Source: Clostridiales bacterium
Lineage (GTDB): Bacteria; Bacillota; Clostridia; Oscillospirales; Oscillospiraceae
NCBI GenBank assembly: GCA_022772585.1
Contig: JALEZN010000139.1
Span: 1 to 55,194 of the forward strand
Length of the DNA stretch: 55,194 nt
Direction: 5' to 3'
Below are positions 16,098 to 24,873 of the stretch, piece by piece. Numbering within the stretch: position 1 is the stretch's first letter; each line of letters opens with the position of its first letter. Made by a program: the position numbers and the translations under genes. Under the pieces are notes generated by a model. It was not told where the DNA came from, searched no databases, and worked only from the letters and a program-made list of their open reading frames with translations.

Positions 16098-16164
16098 ATA
16101 AACATTCCAGGCGGGAAGGGGCCCATCCCACCCGCCGTCCTGGAGAAGACAGGAGGAAACTGCT

Positions 16165-17244
16165 ATGAATAAGCGTGTCCGCTCGGCATTGAACAGCTGT
16201 ATCTCCGTAGTTCTGGCGCTGCTGCTGTCCTTTGCGGTGATCGGCGTGTTGCTGCTGTGGCAGGGTTATGACCCGGCCAAGACCTTCCTGGCGCTGTTTG
16301 AGGGCGCCTTTGTGGGAAAACTGAACCTGAGTGCCAGTGTGGTGCTGGCCATTCCCCTGGTGCTGGGCGGACTGGGCATCGCGCTTTCCTTCCGCTGCGG
16401 TATCTTCAACATCGGCGGTGAGGGTCAGCTCTATCTGGGCGCCTTCGCGGCCACCTGGCTGGGCGTCAATCTGACCGGCCTTCCGTTTTTTATCCATATC
16501 CCCATCTGCCTGCTGGGCAGTATGGTCTTCGGCGGCCTGTGGGCCCTGATCCCCGGCTGGCTGAAGATCAAACGGGGCTATAACGAGACCATCACCTCAG
16601 TGCTGCTCAACTACGTGGGCGTTTACTTTGTCAACTACACGCTGGCCAGTTTCTTCCGGGCGGAGGGCGTGCTCAATCATCAGTCTCCCAAGATCCAGAC
16701 TTCCGCCATGCTCTCCAAGCTGATGAAGGGCAGCGAGCTCAACACCAGCCTGTTCCTGACCCTGGCCATCGTGATCCTGTTTTATTTCATCTTCTACAAG
16801 ACTGACGTGGGCTTCAAGCTGCGCATGGTGGGTGCCAATGCAGAGACTGCCCGCACTTCCGGCGTCAACACCCGCAAGTATCTGCTGCTGGCCATCATCA
16901 CCAGCGGCGCCCTGGCCGGCCTGGCCGGCTCGGTGCAGGTGATGGGCTATCAGCACCTGATGGTGCAGAATTTCTCCCCCAACACCGGCTATGACATTAT
17001 CTCTGTGGCCCTGATGGGCAACCTCCATCCCATCGGCGTGGCTCTGGCCGGCTTCCTGCTGGGCGCGCTGCGCAACGGCGCCAGCATCATGCAGATCATG
17101 ATGGGTGTGCCCGTCACCATCCTGTACATCATCCAGGGCATCATCATCCTCAGCGTGCTGGGCTTCAACTATGCCAAGATCGACTTCATCGGTCTGCTGA
17201 GCAGACCCTTTACGGCTAAGACTGGAAAGGAGGCGGTGCAGTAA
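16165..17244 (+). CDS. ABC transporter permease, BMP-type system (first)
   Basis: A 359-residue inner-membrane permease of the BPD_transp_2 family (YufP/RbsC-like) with about eight to ten hydrophobic segments. Diagnostic stretches are FRCGIFNIGGEGQLYLGAF, YNETITSVLLNYVG and GVNTRKYLLLAIITSGALAG (the last near the ATPase-contact loop). It partners with the next gene to form the channel. Its stop codon overlaps the following start by one base. Confidence 0.9.
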   Translation: MNKRVRSALNSCISVVLALLLSFAVIGVLLLWQGYDPAKTFLALFEGAFVGKLNLSASVVLAIPLVLGGLGIALSFRCGIFNIGGEGQLYLGAFAATWLGVNLTGLPFFIHIPICLLGSMVFGGLWALIPGWLKIKRGYNETITSVLLNYVGVYFVNYTLASFFRAEGVLNHQSPKIQTSAMLSKLMKGSELNTSLFLTLAIVILFYFIFYKTDVGFKLRMVGANAETARTSGVNTRKYLLLAIITSGALAGLAGSVQVMGYQHLMVQNFSPNTGYDIISVALMGNLHPIGVALAGFLLGALRNGASIMQIMMGVPVTILYIIQGIIILSVLGFNYAKIDFIGLLSRPFTAKTGKEAVQ

Positions 17245-18218
17245 TGGAAATCCTGGGTATTTTCCTGACTTCTGACTTCTACTCTGCCACCATCCGCCTG
17301 GCCACTCCCCTGATGCTGGCGGCTCTGGGCGGCGTCATCTGTGAACGCACCGGCGTGCTCAACATGGCTCTGGAGGGCATGATGCTCGCGGGCGCCTTCT
17401 TCGCCTACCTGGGGGCCTACCTGTTCAACAACGCCTGGATGGGCCTGGTGGTGGCTATGCTGGGCAGCATGTTCCTGGCGGCCATCCACGCCTTTATGAG
17501 CATCAACGTGAAGGTCAACCAGGTGGTGGTGGCCCTGGGCCTGAACACCCTGTCCATCGGTATCACAAGCACGATCTTCCGCCTGATGTTCGGAACCGAC
17601 TCTCAGATGGCCCACTGCCCCGGCTTCAAGACGCTGAGCATCCCCGTCCTCAGCGACATCCCGGTCATCGGGCCGGTGCTCTTCGGCCAGTATCCCCTGA
17701 CCTATATCGCCATCGCAGCACTGGTGGGCATCCACTGGTTCCTGTTCCACAGCAGCCGGGGCCTGGAGCTGCGGGCTGCCGGCGAGAACCCCCAGGCCCT
17801 GGACGTGGCCGGCGTGGACGTGATCCGTATCCGCTGGATTGCAGTGCTGGTCACCGGCGCTTTCTGCGGCCTGGCCGGCGCCTGCCTTACTCTGAACGGC
17901 CTGAATACCTTCTATGACAACATCTCCTCCGGCCGCGGCTTCATTGCTTACGCCGCCATCGTGTTCGGCAAGTGGACCCCCCTGGGCGCCACCCTGGCCA
18001 CCATCCTCTTCGGCGCGGGCGATGCCCTGCAGCTGCGGATGCAGGCCATGAATTTCGATATCCCCTACTACTTCTACCTGATGATGCCCTACCTGGTCAC
18101 CTTCCTGGCCCTGGTGTTCTTCATGGGTCCGTCCAAGGGGCCGGCGGCCACCAACACGCCCTTTGTCAAGGACAAGGCCCGCAAGCGCTCCGCGCGCCGC
18201 AAGATGGGAGGGAACTAA
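17244..18218 (+). CDS. ABC transporter permease, BMP-type system (second)
   Basis: A 324-residue permease of the same family (YufQ-like). RLATPLMLAALGGVICERTG, LNMALEGMMLAGAFFAYL and VNQVVVALGLNTLSIGIT are visible, with GVDVIRIRWIAVLVTGAFCG as the likely coupling region. The C-terminus is basic (KARKRSARRKMG). It overlaps the previous gene by one base, and its stop is directly followed by the ATPase ATG. Confidence 0.9.
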   Translation: MEILGIFLTSDFYSATIRLATPLMLAALGGVICERTGVLNMALEGMMLAGAFFAYLGAYLFNNAWMGLVVAMLGSMFLAAIHAFMSINVKVNQVVVALGLNTLSIGITSTIFRLMFGTDSQMAHCPGFKTLSIPVLSDIPVIGPVLFGQYPLTYIAIAALVGIHWFLFHSSRGLELRAAGENPQALDVAGVDVIRIRWIAVLVTGAFCGLAGACLTLNGLNTFYDNISSGRGFIAYAAIVFGKWTPLGATLATILFGAGDALQLRMQAMNFDIPYYFYLMMPYLVTFLALVFFMGPSKGPAATNTPFVKDKARKRSARRKMGGN

Positions 18219-19748
18219 ATGGAACCGGTACTGCGTGTACACAACATCACCAAGCGTTTTGGCACCAACGTAGCCAACGATCACATCACCTTCGACCTCT
18301 ATCCCGGCGAGATCCACTCCCTGCTGGGTGAGAACGGCGCGGGCAAATCCACGCTGATGAACGTGATCTACGGCGTCTACGGCGCTGACGAGGGCGAGAT
18401 CTACCTCAATGGCAAACGGGTGGACATTACCTCTCCCAAGCAGGCCATCGACCTGGGCATCGGCATGGTACACCAGCACTTCATGCTGGTGCCGCCCTTC
18501 ACGGTGGCCGAGAACATCATGCTGGGTATTCAGAAGGAACTGCGTCTGGACATCAAGAAGGCCGAGGAGAAGATCGCCGAGGCCAGCCGGAAGTACGACC
18601 TGCGTGTGGACCCTCACGCGAAGGTATCCACCCTGTCGGTGGGCCAGCAGCAGCGGGTGGAGATCCTGAAGGTGCTCTACCGGGGGGCCAAGATCCTTAT
18701 TCTGGACGAGCCCACCGCCGTACTCACCCCCCAGGAGACCGAGGAACTCTTCGTCACTCTGGACCGGCTGAAAAAGGACGGCGTCAGCATCGTGTTCATC
18801 AGCCACAAGCTCAACGAGGTCATGAGCATCAGCGACCGGGTGAGCATCCTCCGCCGGGGCAAGATCGCCGGGTGCATCGATGACCTGAGCAGCTGCAGCC
18901 GGGAGGACCTGGCCTCCGCCATGGTGGGCCGCCAGGTGACGCTTGGTGTGGACAAGCCGGACCAGAAACCCGGGGACGATGTGCTGGAGCTGGACCACAT
19001 CTCGGTCCGGGGCGAGGGAAAGCAGGACGTGGTGAAGGACTTCACCCTGAAGGTCCGTGCCGGAGAGATCGTGGGCCTGGCGGGCGTGGACGGCAACGGC
19101 CAGTCTGAGCTCATCAAGGGCATTACCGGCCTGCTGCCCATCAGCAGCGGTAAGCTGATCCTCCAGGGGCAGGACATGACGGGAAAGCCGCCCCGGGCCT
19201 TTATTGACGCCGGCGTGGGCCACATCCCCGAGGACCGGCACAAGCAGGGCCTGGTGCTCTCCATGTCGGTAAAGGAGAACCTCTTCCTGGAGACCATTCA
19301 GGATAAGCCCTATACCAAGGCCCACGTCCTTCAGAAGAAGGCCATCAATGACAAGGCCAAAGAGCTGATGGAGTATAACGACATCCGTGCCGCCTCGCCG
19401 GAGATCCCGGCGGGCTCCCTGTCCGGCGGCAACCAGCAGAAGATCATCGTGGCCCGGGTACTGGACCAGGGGCCCAAGCTGCTCATCGCCGTCCACCCCA
19501 CCCGGGGCCTGGATATCGGCGCCACCGAGTTCGTCCACCGCTGTATCCTGAAGGCCAGGGAGGAGGGCTGCGCCGTCCTGCTGGTCTCCACCGAGCTGGA
19601 TGAGATCCTGGAGCTGAGCGACCGCATCGCCGTCATTTACGAGGGCGAGTGCATGGGCATCGTCTCTGACAAGGAGGCCACCAAGGAGGGCGTCGGCCTG
19701 CTGATGGCCGGCGTCCGGGACCAGAAGGCGGACACCGCTACCGCGTAA
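18219..19748 (+). CDS. ABC transporter ATP-binding protein, BMP-type system, two ABC domains
   Basis: A 509-residue tandem ATPase (YufO/RbsA-like). Domain 1 has Walker A GENGAGKST, signature LSVGQQQRVEIL and Walker B ILILDEPTAVLTPQE. Domain 2 has the degenerate Walker A GVDGNGQSE and signature LSGGNQQKIIVARVL, and its Walker B is altered to LLIAVHPTRGLDIG with His in place of the usual catalytic Glu region. Such asymmetry is normal for this class, where one ATP site hydrolyses. It ends the importer operon and faces a convergent gene across a shared hairpin. Confidence 0.92.
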   Translation: MEPVLRVHNITKRFGTNVANDHITFDLYPGEIHSLLGENGAGKSTLMNVIYGVYGADEGEIYLNGKRVDITSPKQAIDLGIGMVHQHFMLVPPFTVAENIMLGIQKELRLDIKKAEEKIAEASRKYDLRVDPHAKVSTLSVGQQQRVEILKVLYRGAKILILDEPTAVLTPQETEELFVTLDRLKKDGVSIVFISHKLNEVMSISDRVSILRRGKIAGCIDDLSSCSREDLASAMVGRQVTLGVDKPDQKPGDDVLELDHISVRGEGKQDVVKDFTLKVRAGEIVGLAGVDGNGQSELIKGITGLLPISSGKLILQGQDMTGKPPRAFIDAGVGHIPEDRHKQGLVLSMSVKENLFLETIQDKPYTKAHVLQKKAINDKAKELMEYNDIRAASPEIPAGSLSGGNQQKIIVARVLDQGPKLLIAVHPTRGLDIGATEFVHRCILKAREEGCAVLLVSTELDEILELSDRIAVIYEGECMGIVSDKEATKEGVGLLMAGVRDQKADTATA

Positions 19749-19756
19749 AAAAGTGC

Positions 19757-19792
19757 AAAACGGCCGTGGACCACAGGTCCACGGCCGTTTGT
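19757..19792. terminator. Bidirectional terminator hairpin
   Basis: AAAACGGCCGTGGACC and GGTCCACGGCCGTTT form a near-perfect stem between two convergent genes, with A and T tracts on both sides. Confidence 0.85.
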
Positions 19793-19815
19793 TATGTATG
19801 GGGCAGTCTGGGAGG

Positions 19816-20736
19816 TCAGCGCCACAGCTCGTCGGGGTAGAGGCCGGAGGCGGTCATATCCGCGATGGCCTTGACCACGGTGGGCTTGTCATCTTTATAG
19901 GTGACGCCGTACCACCGGTCGTGGCTGCGCAGGACCTTCACCCGGGCTTTGCCCTCCTGAATGAGCTGACTCACCACGCTGGGGAGGAAGTACTCGCCCT
20001 TTTCCGGGTTTTCCGCAAGAGTACGGTCCAAAAAGGCAGGGAAGCGGGCCTGAGCCTCAGTGAGGAAGCTGCGGGTGAAGCCCCACAGGTTCATGGACAC
20101 GACGGACTGGCCGGACAGGGGGGTCCAGGTCTGGCCGCCGTCCTCAGTGAAGCGGGCGTCGGCGCCGTCCTTCTCGATGTGGGTGCGCTCGGTGACGGTC
20201 TGGAGGTAACCCTCGCTGTCCGACACGCAGATGCCACGGGCCACATGGCCGTGCTCGGTAACGGTGTTGCCCAGCAGGTAGCCCACCATGGCGTACTCAT
20301 AGCAGTCGCCGTCGGGGTGACGGAGCAGGTAGTCGTAGATCTCCCGAAAGGCCTCGGGGCCGTAGTAGTCGTCAGCATTGATGACGGCGAAGGGCCCGTC
20401 CACCACGTGGCGGGCGGCCAGGGCGGCGTGGCAGGTGCCCCAGGGCTTGACCCGGCCCTCGGGCACGGAATAGCCCTCCGGCAGGTCGGTGAGCTCCTGA
20501 TAGACATAGCGCACCTCCATCACCCGGGAGAGCCGGTCACCGATGGAGGCACGGAAGGTCTCCTCCAGCTCGCGCTTGATGACAAAGACCACCGTGTCGA
20601 ACCCGGCCCGGTGGGCGTCGTAAATGGAGTAGTCGATGATGAGCTGCCCGTGATTGCCTACGGGATCCACCTGCTAGAGTCCGCCATACCGGCTGCCCAT
20701 GCCGGCGGCCATGACGACAAGAACTGGTTTTTGCAT
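19816..20736 (-). pseudogene. Sugar nucleotidyltransferase-like gene interrupted by an in-frame TAG
   Basis: Read from the ATG at 20736 (AGGAG upstream) the product begins MQKPVLVVMAAGMGSRYGGL, the nucleotidyltransferase signature, and is then stopped by TAG at 20674-20676. The same frame continues at once with QVDPVGNHGQLIIDYS and runs 284 more residues without interruption to the stop at 19816. In this family the interrupted position is normally Lys (GGLKQ), and AAG to TAG is a single-base change. The rest shows no decay: INADDYYGPEAF and the sugar-binding C-terminal part are intact. It is either a recent nonsense mutation, a sequencing error, or a site of readthrough. A GTG at 20668-20670 could restart translation but would lose the nucleotide-binding loop. 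Confidence 0.8.
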
Positions 20737-20786
20737 AGCGAAACGCTCCTTAAAACACAGGATCAGACCGCGCCTGCGCCTGCGGC

Positions 20787-20796
20787 GGGGGGGGGG
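20787..20796. repeat. G10/C10 homopolymer in the leader of the nucleotidyltransferase gene
   Basis: Ten uninterrupted Gs on the + strand, 50 bases upstream of the ATG at 20736 and downstream of its likely promoter. Runs of this length are prone to slippage and to sequencing error. Confidence 0.8.
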
Positions 20797-20828
20797 AGAG
20801 AGGGGGCGCGGCCGGTCCGGCAGATATT

Positions 20829-20857
20829 ATTATAATGCGTGCGGATAAAAGCTGCAA
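20829..20857 (-). promoter_or_regulatory. Promoter of the nucleotidyltransferase-like gene
   Basis: On the minus strand: TTGCAG (20857-20852), 17 bp, TATAAT (20834-20829). The transcript would start near 20822 and contain the C10 run. Confidence 0.6.
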
Positions 20858-20983
20858 GTCTTGAAGGCCGGGGCGCGCGGGAATTGCAGGGTTTGCCCGG
20901 AAAGGGAGACCGGCGGTATAAAATTTTTGCAAAAATTCTGAACTTTTTTCACGGGCCCCCGTCAATTCAAGGGCCTGATGCAC

Positions 20984-21012
20984 TTGATTCATAACTTCTG
21001 ATACAGTATAAT
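20984..21012 (+). promoter_or_regulatory. Promoter of the subtilisin gene
   Basis: TTGATT (20984-20989), 17 bp, TATAAT (21007-21012). Transcription would begin near 21019, leaving a leader of about 68 nt before the ATG at 21087. Confidence 0.75.
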
Positions 21013-21086
21013 AATAAAAAATGGAACACGGACCCTGTCATGGACCGCATTCGATCCGATCAAATAAACTGGAGTGTGATGCAGCA

Positions 21087-23204
21087 ATGAAAAAGACCAT
21101 TTTCCGCTGTGCGCTGGCCCTGTCCCTGACGGGGGCGCTGATGCTGTCCCAAACGGTCTTTGCGGCTGGGAGCGGCGCTAACGAGGATTTCTGCCGGGAG
21201 CTCTCCGACCTGCTCAGTGAGGAGGACAGCTCGGCCTATTTTAACTCCATGGAACTGACCCTTGGCTCCAACATCCTCACGGTGGACGGAGCGGAGCAGG
21301 TCATGGATGTGGCTCCCGACGTGCGCAATCAGCGGACCATGCTCCCCATCCGTGCGGTGGCCGAGGCAGCCGGCGCTGACGTGGACTATGACGCCGAGAG
21401 CCAGACCGTGATCATCAGCAGTGCCGCCGGCGACGAGGTCCGCTGTCCCATCGGCTCCGACACCATGACGGTGAATAACACAGTCTGCTCGCTGGACGCG
21501 GCGGCCTACGCCAGGCAGGGCCGGACCTATCTGCCCGTCCGTGCCGTGGCTGAGGCGCTGGAGATGGATGTGGCGTGGGATCAGGCCACCTCCACCGTCA
21601 CCCTCAGCGCTCCCTACCAGACTGCCCGCGTGATGGTCTGGGCAGACAGCCTGGATACCAGTACCCTGGGCGCACAGCAGGTGATCCGGGACGGCAGCGG
21701 CTTCTGGGTTCTCCAGTTCGCCACCCCTGCCGAGGCCAGGGACGCAGTGGAGGACCTGAACGGCCGGGGCATCACGGCTGAGGCTGACCTGTACATCCCC
21801 CCTGTGGACAACGAGATCACCGACGCATCTGAGGAGTCCGCTTTGGGCAGCAGCTACTCCTGGGGTGTGGTCAACAGCAATTTTGACGACTTTGTGGGCA
21901 AGTACTCCGCCCTCTTCCAGGGCAGCGGTGTGGTGGCCGTGGTGGACACCGGCGTGGATGCCGGCCACTCCTTCCTCAAGGGCAAGGTGCTCTCGGGCAA
22001 GGACTTCGTGGACGGCGACAGCGACGCCATGGACGAGCACTATCACGGCACCCATGTGGCCGCCACCATCCTGGACTGCGTGCAGGGCGCGCCGGTGAAG
22101 ATCCTGCCGGTGCGGGTGCTCAATGAGAAGGGCTCCGGCACCTCCTCCGCCGTGGTGGCCGGCATCAAGTACGCCGCCGACCGGGGCGCCGACGTCATCA
22201 ACCTCTCCCTGGGCGGCGTTCACAGCAGCGTGGAGGATGCCGCCGTGGAGTACGCCGTTCAGAAGGGCTGCCTGGTGGCCATCGCCGCGGGCAACGACAA
22301 TGTGAACACCTCCAAGTTCTGTCCCGCCCACATGACGACTGCCGGCACCGTGATCGTTGCGGCCGGTGACTCCAAACGCGCCAAGGCCGGCTTCTCCAAC
22401 TACGGCAGCAATGTGGACGTGATGGCCCCCGGCGTCAGCATCAAGGCCGCCGTCCCCGGCAACCAGTACAAGAGCCTCAACGGCACCTCCATGGCCACCC
22501 CTCACGTCTCCGCCGCCGCCATCCTGCTGGATCTGGCCTGGGGCAAGAGTCTGAGCCCCGCGGCCCTGGAGGACAAGGTACATACCGCCACCACCAACGG
22601 CCGCTGGACCAACAACTATGTGGGTTACGGGTTCCTGGATATGGAAAAGGCGTCTGTGCCTGCCGTGACGCCTACGCCTACGCCGACTCCCACGCCTCCT
22701 ACGCCGACTCCCACGCCCGCTCCGACTCCCGTTCCTACACCTGCGCCCACTCCCACGCCCGTTCCTACCCCGACTCCCACACCCGAGGTAAAGACCTCCA
22801 CCGGCTATGTGGTGGGCTCCGGCCGGCTGGCCATCAACAACAAGCCCGCTGTCTCTCCCGCCTACTCCACGGAGATCGGCTCCATCCCGGACGGCGCGGC
22901 CATCACGGTCTATCCCGACAAGACCTCGGGCAGCTGGTACTATGTGGCCTACAACGGCGTCACCGGCTACGCCCACAAGAACTATATCACCTTCAATACC
23001 CGGACAGGCGTGGTCAATGGCTGTGATCAGCTGGCCATCAACAACAAGGCCGCCGTGTCCCCCACCTATTCCACGGAGATCGGCGCCATCCCCAGGGGGG
23101 CCTCCATGCGGGTCTATCCGGACAAGACCTCGGGCAACTGGTACTATGTGACCTATAACGGCGTTACCGGCTATGCCTACAAGACCTATATCACGCTGAA
23201 ATGA
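21087..23204 (+). CDS. Secreted subtilisin-like serine protease with SH3-type C-terminal domains
   Basis: A 705-residue exported protease. A signal peptide ([20 protein letters not shown], cleavage after VFAAG-like sequence) precedes a copper-amine-oxidase-N-like domain with two repeats around [12 protein letters not shown] and [12 protein letters not shown]. The peptidase S8 domain carries D287 (VVDTGVD), H320 (HGTHVA) and S468 (NGTSMATPH). A Pro/Thr linker of about 40 residues follows, and then two near-identical SH3b repeats ([12 protein letters not shown] and [12 protein letters not shown]). SH3b modules often bind peptidoglycan, so the enzyme probably stays wall-bound. The ATG at 21087 is preferred over 21021, which would make the message almost leaderless and bury the signal peptide. 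Confidence 0.9.
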   Translation: MKKTIFRCALALSLTGALMLSQTVFAAGSGANEDFCRELSDLLSEEDSSAYFNSMELTLGSNILTVDGAEQVMDVAPDVRNQRTMLPIRAVAEAAGADVDYDAESQTVIISSAAGDEVRCPIGSDTMTVNNTVCSLDAAAYARQGRTYLPVRAVAEALEMDVAWDQATSTVTLSAPYQTARVMVWADSLDTSTLGAQQVIRDGSGFWVLQFATPAEARDAVEDLNGRGITAEADLYIPPVDNEITDASEESALGSSYSWGVVNSNFDDFVGKYSALFQGSGVVAVVDTGVDAGHSFLKGKVLSGKDFVDGDSDAMDEHYHGTHVAATILDCVQGAPVKILPVRVLNEKGSGTSSAVVAGIKYAADRGADVINLSLGGVHSSVEDAAVEYAVQKGCLVAIAAGNDNVNTSKFCPAHMTTAGTVIVAAGDSKRAKAGFSNYGSNVDVMAPGVSIKAAVPGNQYKSLNGTSMATPHVSAAAILLDLAWGKSLSPAALEDKVHTATTNGRWTNNYVGYGFLDMEKASVPAVTPTPTPTPTPPTPTPTPAPTPVPTPAPTPTPVPTPTPTPEVKTSTGYVVGSGRLAINNKPAVSPAYSTEIGSIPDGAAITVYPDKTSGSWYYVAYNGVTGYAHKNYITFNTRTGVVNGCDQLAINNKAAVSPTYSTEIGAIPRGASMRVYPDKTSGNWYYVTYNGVTGYAYKTYITLK

Positions 23205-23357
23205 TCCCTGCTGCCGGGCGGAAAGGAGAGGAGGCTCCGGCCAGCTGGCGGTGGAAACGCTGCGGGCCTGGAGGATTCCGGCTGAACCGGACGCCTGCAT
23301 CCCGCCCATCCAGAATGTGGAGGACCCGGAGGAAAAAGCACTGTGAGCGAAAAAACG

Positions 23358-23395
23358 CGGCCCGGAGCACATGTGCTCCGGGCCGTGCTTTCTTT
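23358..23395 (+). terminator. Terminator after the subtilisin gene
   Basis: Perfect 28-base palindrome (23358-23385, arms CGGCCCGGAGCACA/TGTGCTCCGGGCCG) followed by a T-rich stretch. The 150 bases between the stop codon and this palindrome hold nothing I can identify. Confidence 0.8.
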
Positions 23396-23415
23396 TGAAG
23401 GGCTCTGCAAGGGAC

Positions 23416-23456
23416 AAAAAAGGGACCAGTCAGGTTTTCTGACTGGTCCCTTTTGA
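23416..23456. terminator. Bidirectional terminator, also ends the rpsF operon
   Basis: Arms AAAAGGGACCAGTCAG (23418-23433) and CTGACTGGTCCCTTTT (23439-23454) are perfectly complementary. They are flanked by A and T runs on both strands, so the hairpin can end the rightward protease message and the leftward ribosomal operon. Confidence 0.88.
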
Positions 23457-23479
23457 TACGCCGGTAAACGGACCGAAGA

Positions 23480-23719
23480 TCAATCGGTCACGAAAGGCAG
23501 CAGGGCGATCTGACGGGCGCGCTTGATGGCCTCGGTCAGCTGGCGCTGATGCATGGCGCAGGTGCCGGTGGTGCGGCGGGGCAGGATCTTGGAACGCTCA
23601 GACAGGAAACGGCGCAGCTTGGCCGCGTCCTTGTAGTCGATGTGCTCCACCTTGTCCACGCAGAAGGTACAGACCTTGCGGCGCTTGCGGCCGCGGGGAC
23701 GCTCTCTATCCATAGCCAT
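23480..23719 (-). CDS. rpsR: 30S ribosomal protein S18
   Basis: A 79-residue basic protein. It has [17 protein letters not shown] and the core [17 protein letters not shown], then [19 protein letters not shown], which identify S18. It binds the 30S platform next to S6, encoded in the same operon. A CxxC is present, as in zinc-binding S18 forms. AAAGGAG lies 9 bases before the ATG. It is last in rpsF-ssb-rpsR, the standard bacterial order. Confidence 0.97.
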   Translation of the reverse strand: MAMDRERPRGRKRRKVCTFCVDKVEHIDYKDAAKLRRFLSERSKILPRRTTGTCAMHQRQLTEAIKRARQIALLPFVTD

Positions 23720-23831
23720 GGTATAATGCTCCTTTCAACGATTCTTCCGCAGGGCAGGAGTGCTCCCGCGGAGCGGGATGGCGCGATGCGCCAAGCCGGA
23801 GGATCCGGCTGAAACTCAAAAACAGTGCTCC

Positions 23832-24305
23832 TTAGAAGGGGAGCTCTCCGTCATCGTCGGACAGGTCGGCGAACTGGTCGCCGCCGCCGGGAGCGGAGTA
23901 GGCGGGCTGGGCGGGCGCCGGAGCCGGAGCGGGATAGCCGCCGTAGGCAGGGGGCGCGTAGCTTCCGGCCCCTTCGGCGTCCCGCTTGGAGTCGCCGAAG
24001 TAGATGTTGTCCGCGACCACCTCGGCACTGCGGCGCTTGCCGCCCTCCTTGTCGGTCCAGTCGCGGATCTGGAGCCGGCCCTCCACCACGGCCATGCGGC
24101 CCTTGGTGAAGTAGCGGGAGACGAACTCGGCCGTCTGCCGCCAGGCCACGATGTCGATAAAATCGGTGGCCTTCTCGCCGGTGTTCCGGTCCTTGAAGTC
24201 CCGGTCCACCGCCAGAGAGAAGGAGGCCACAGGGGTCCCCGTCTGGGTGTGCCGGAGCTCCGGGTCGCGGGTCAGGCGGCCCATCAGGATGATTCGATTC
24301 AGCAT
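23832..24305 (-). CDS. ssb: Single-stranded DNA-binding protein
   Basis: A 157-residue SSB. The OB-fold begins MLNRIILMGRLTRDPELR, with ASFSLAVDRDF and DFIDIVAWRQTAEFV following. A Gly/Pro/Ala-rich disordered linker leads to an acidic tip ending DDDGELPF, the usual docking site for repair and replication partners. It lies between rpsF and rpsR as in most Firmicutes, with a 13-base gap to rpsF. Confidence 0.97.
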   Translation of the reverse strand: MLNRIILMGRLTRDPELRHTQTGTPVASFSLAVDRDFKDRNTGEKATDFIDIVAWRQTAEFVSRYFTKGRMAVVEGRLQIRDWTDKEGGKRRSAEVVADNIYFGDSKRDAEGAGSYAPPAYGGYPAPAPAPAQPAYSAPGGGDQFADLSDDDGELPF

Positions 24306-24318
24306 GCCGCTGCCTCCC

Positions 24319-24615
24319 TTACTCGTCCTTGCAGATGATCAGGGAACGCATCACGCCGTCGGTAATGCGGAAGATACGACCCAGCTCCTGGGGGAAAGCG
24401 GGAGCGGAGCTGAAGGTCATCAGCACATAGTAGCCCTCGTTCAGGTCGTTGATGGGATAGGCCAGGTGGCGCTTGCCCCACTCGTCAACCTCGGTCAGGG
24501 TGCCGTTGTTCTCCACCAGGGTCTTGAACTTGGTCACCAGAGCGGCGGTGGCCTCCTCGCCCAGGTTGGGATCGAGGATGTAGACGGCCTCGTAGTTCGC
24601 ATTCAGCTTTGCCAT
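24319..24615 (-). CDS. rpsF: 30S ribosomal protein S6
   Basis: A 98-residue S6. It begins MAKLNANYEAVYILDPNL and contains the diagnostic EWGKRHLAYPINDLNEGYYVLM. S6 pairs with S18 on the 30S platform. The ATG at 24615 has an AAGGAGGTG site; an upstream ATG overlaps that site and is rejected. A short hairpin (CCCCTG/CAGGGG, about 24643-24664 on the + strand) lies in the leader. S6:S18 feedback leaders are known in other bacteria, but I cannot see the diagnostic CCG bulge here. Confidence 0.96.
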   Translation of the reverse strand: MAKLNANYEAVYILDPNLGEEATAALVTKFKTLVENNGTLTEVDEWGKRHLAYPINDLNEGYYVLMTFSSAPAFPQELGRIFRITDGVMRSLIICKDE

Positions 24616-24697
24616 TTGTTGCACCTCCTTATGGACATATGGCCCCTGTACATGAGCAGGGGCAAGGATATGCTTGGTTCATTGAACAAGCTTTATT

Positions 24698-24725
24698 ATT
24701 ATACCGGAAATCTGGAAAATGTCAA
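24698..24725 (-). promoter_or_regulatory. Promoter of the rpsF-ssb-rpsR operon
   Basis: On the minus strand: consensus TTGACA (24725-24720), 16 bp, consensus TATAAT (24703-24698). It is among the strongest promoters in the window, fitting ribosomal protein genes. Confidence 0.85.
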
Positions 24726-24811
24726 TCCTTTTTTAAGGGAAAACAGAACAAAGAGCGCGGTTTTCCGGCGAAAGGGCGGCGACCGGGAAAAAACGGCGCG
24801 CCATTTCCTCC

Positions 24812-24840
24812 TTGTCAGACAGTGTCCGGAGCGGTATGAT
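24812..24840 (+). promoter_or_regulatory. Promoter of the MATE gene
   Basis: TTGTCA (24812-24817), 17 bp, TATGAT (24835-24840), 33 bases before the start codon. Confidence 0.7.
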
Positions 24841-24873
24841 AGACAGGACTGCTGACCGAAAGGAGGGATACTC

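Noticed and set aside
20827-20838. TTATTATAATGCGT shared with 54145-54158 as a repeat element
   Set aside because: Both are minus-strand -10 regions; a 14-base match around TATAAT is expected and the flanks differ.
22668-22788. Short tandem repeats of CCCACGCCT type
   Set aside because: They encode the Pro/Thr linker of the subtilisin; a low-complexity coding region, not a CRISPR or mobile element.
24640-24666. S6:S18 feedback motif in the rpsF leader
   Set aside because: A small hairpin exists, but the diagnostic bulge sequence is not visible, so it is only mentioned with rpsF.
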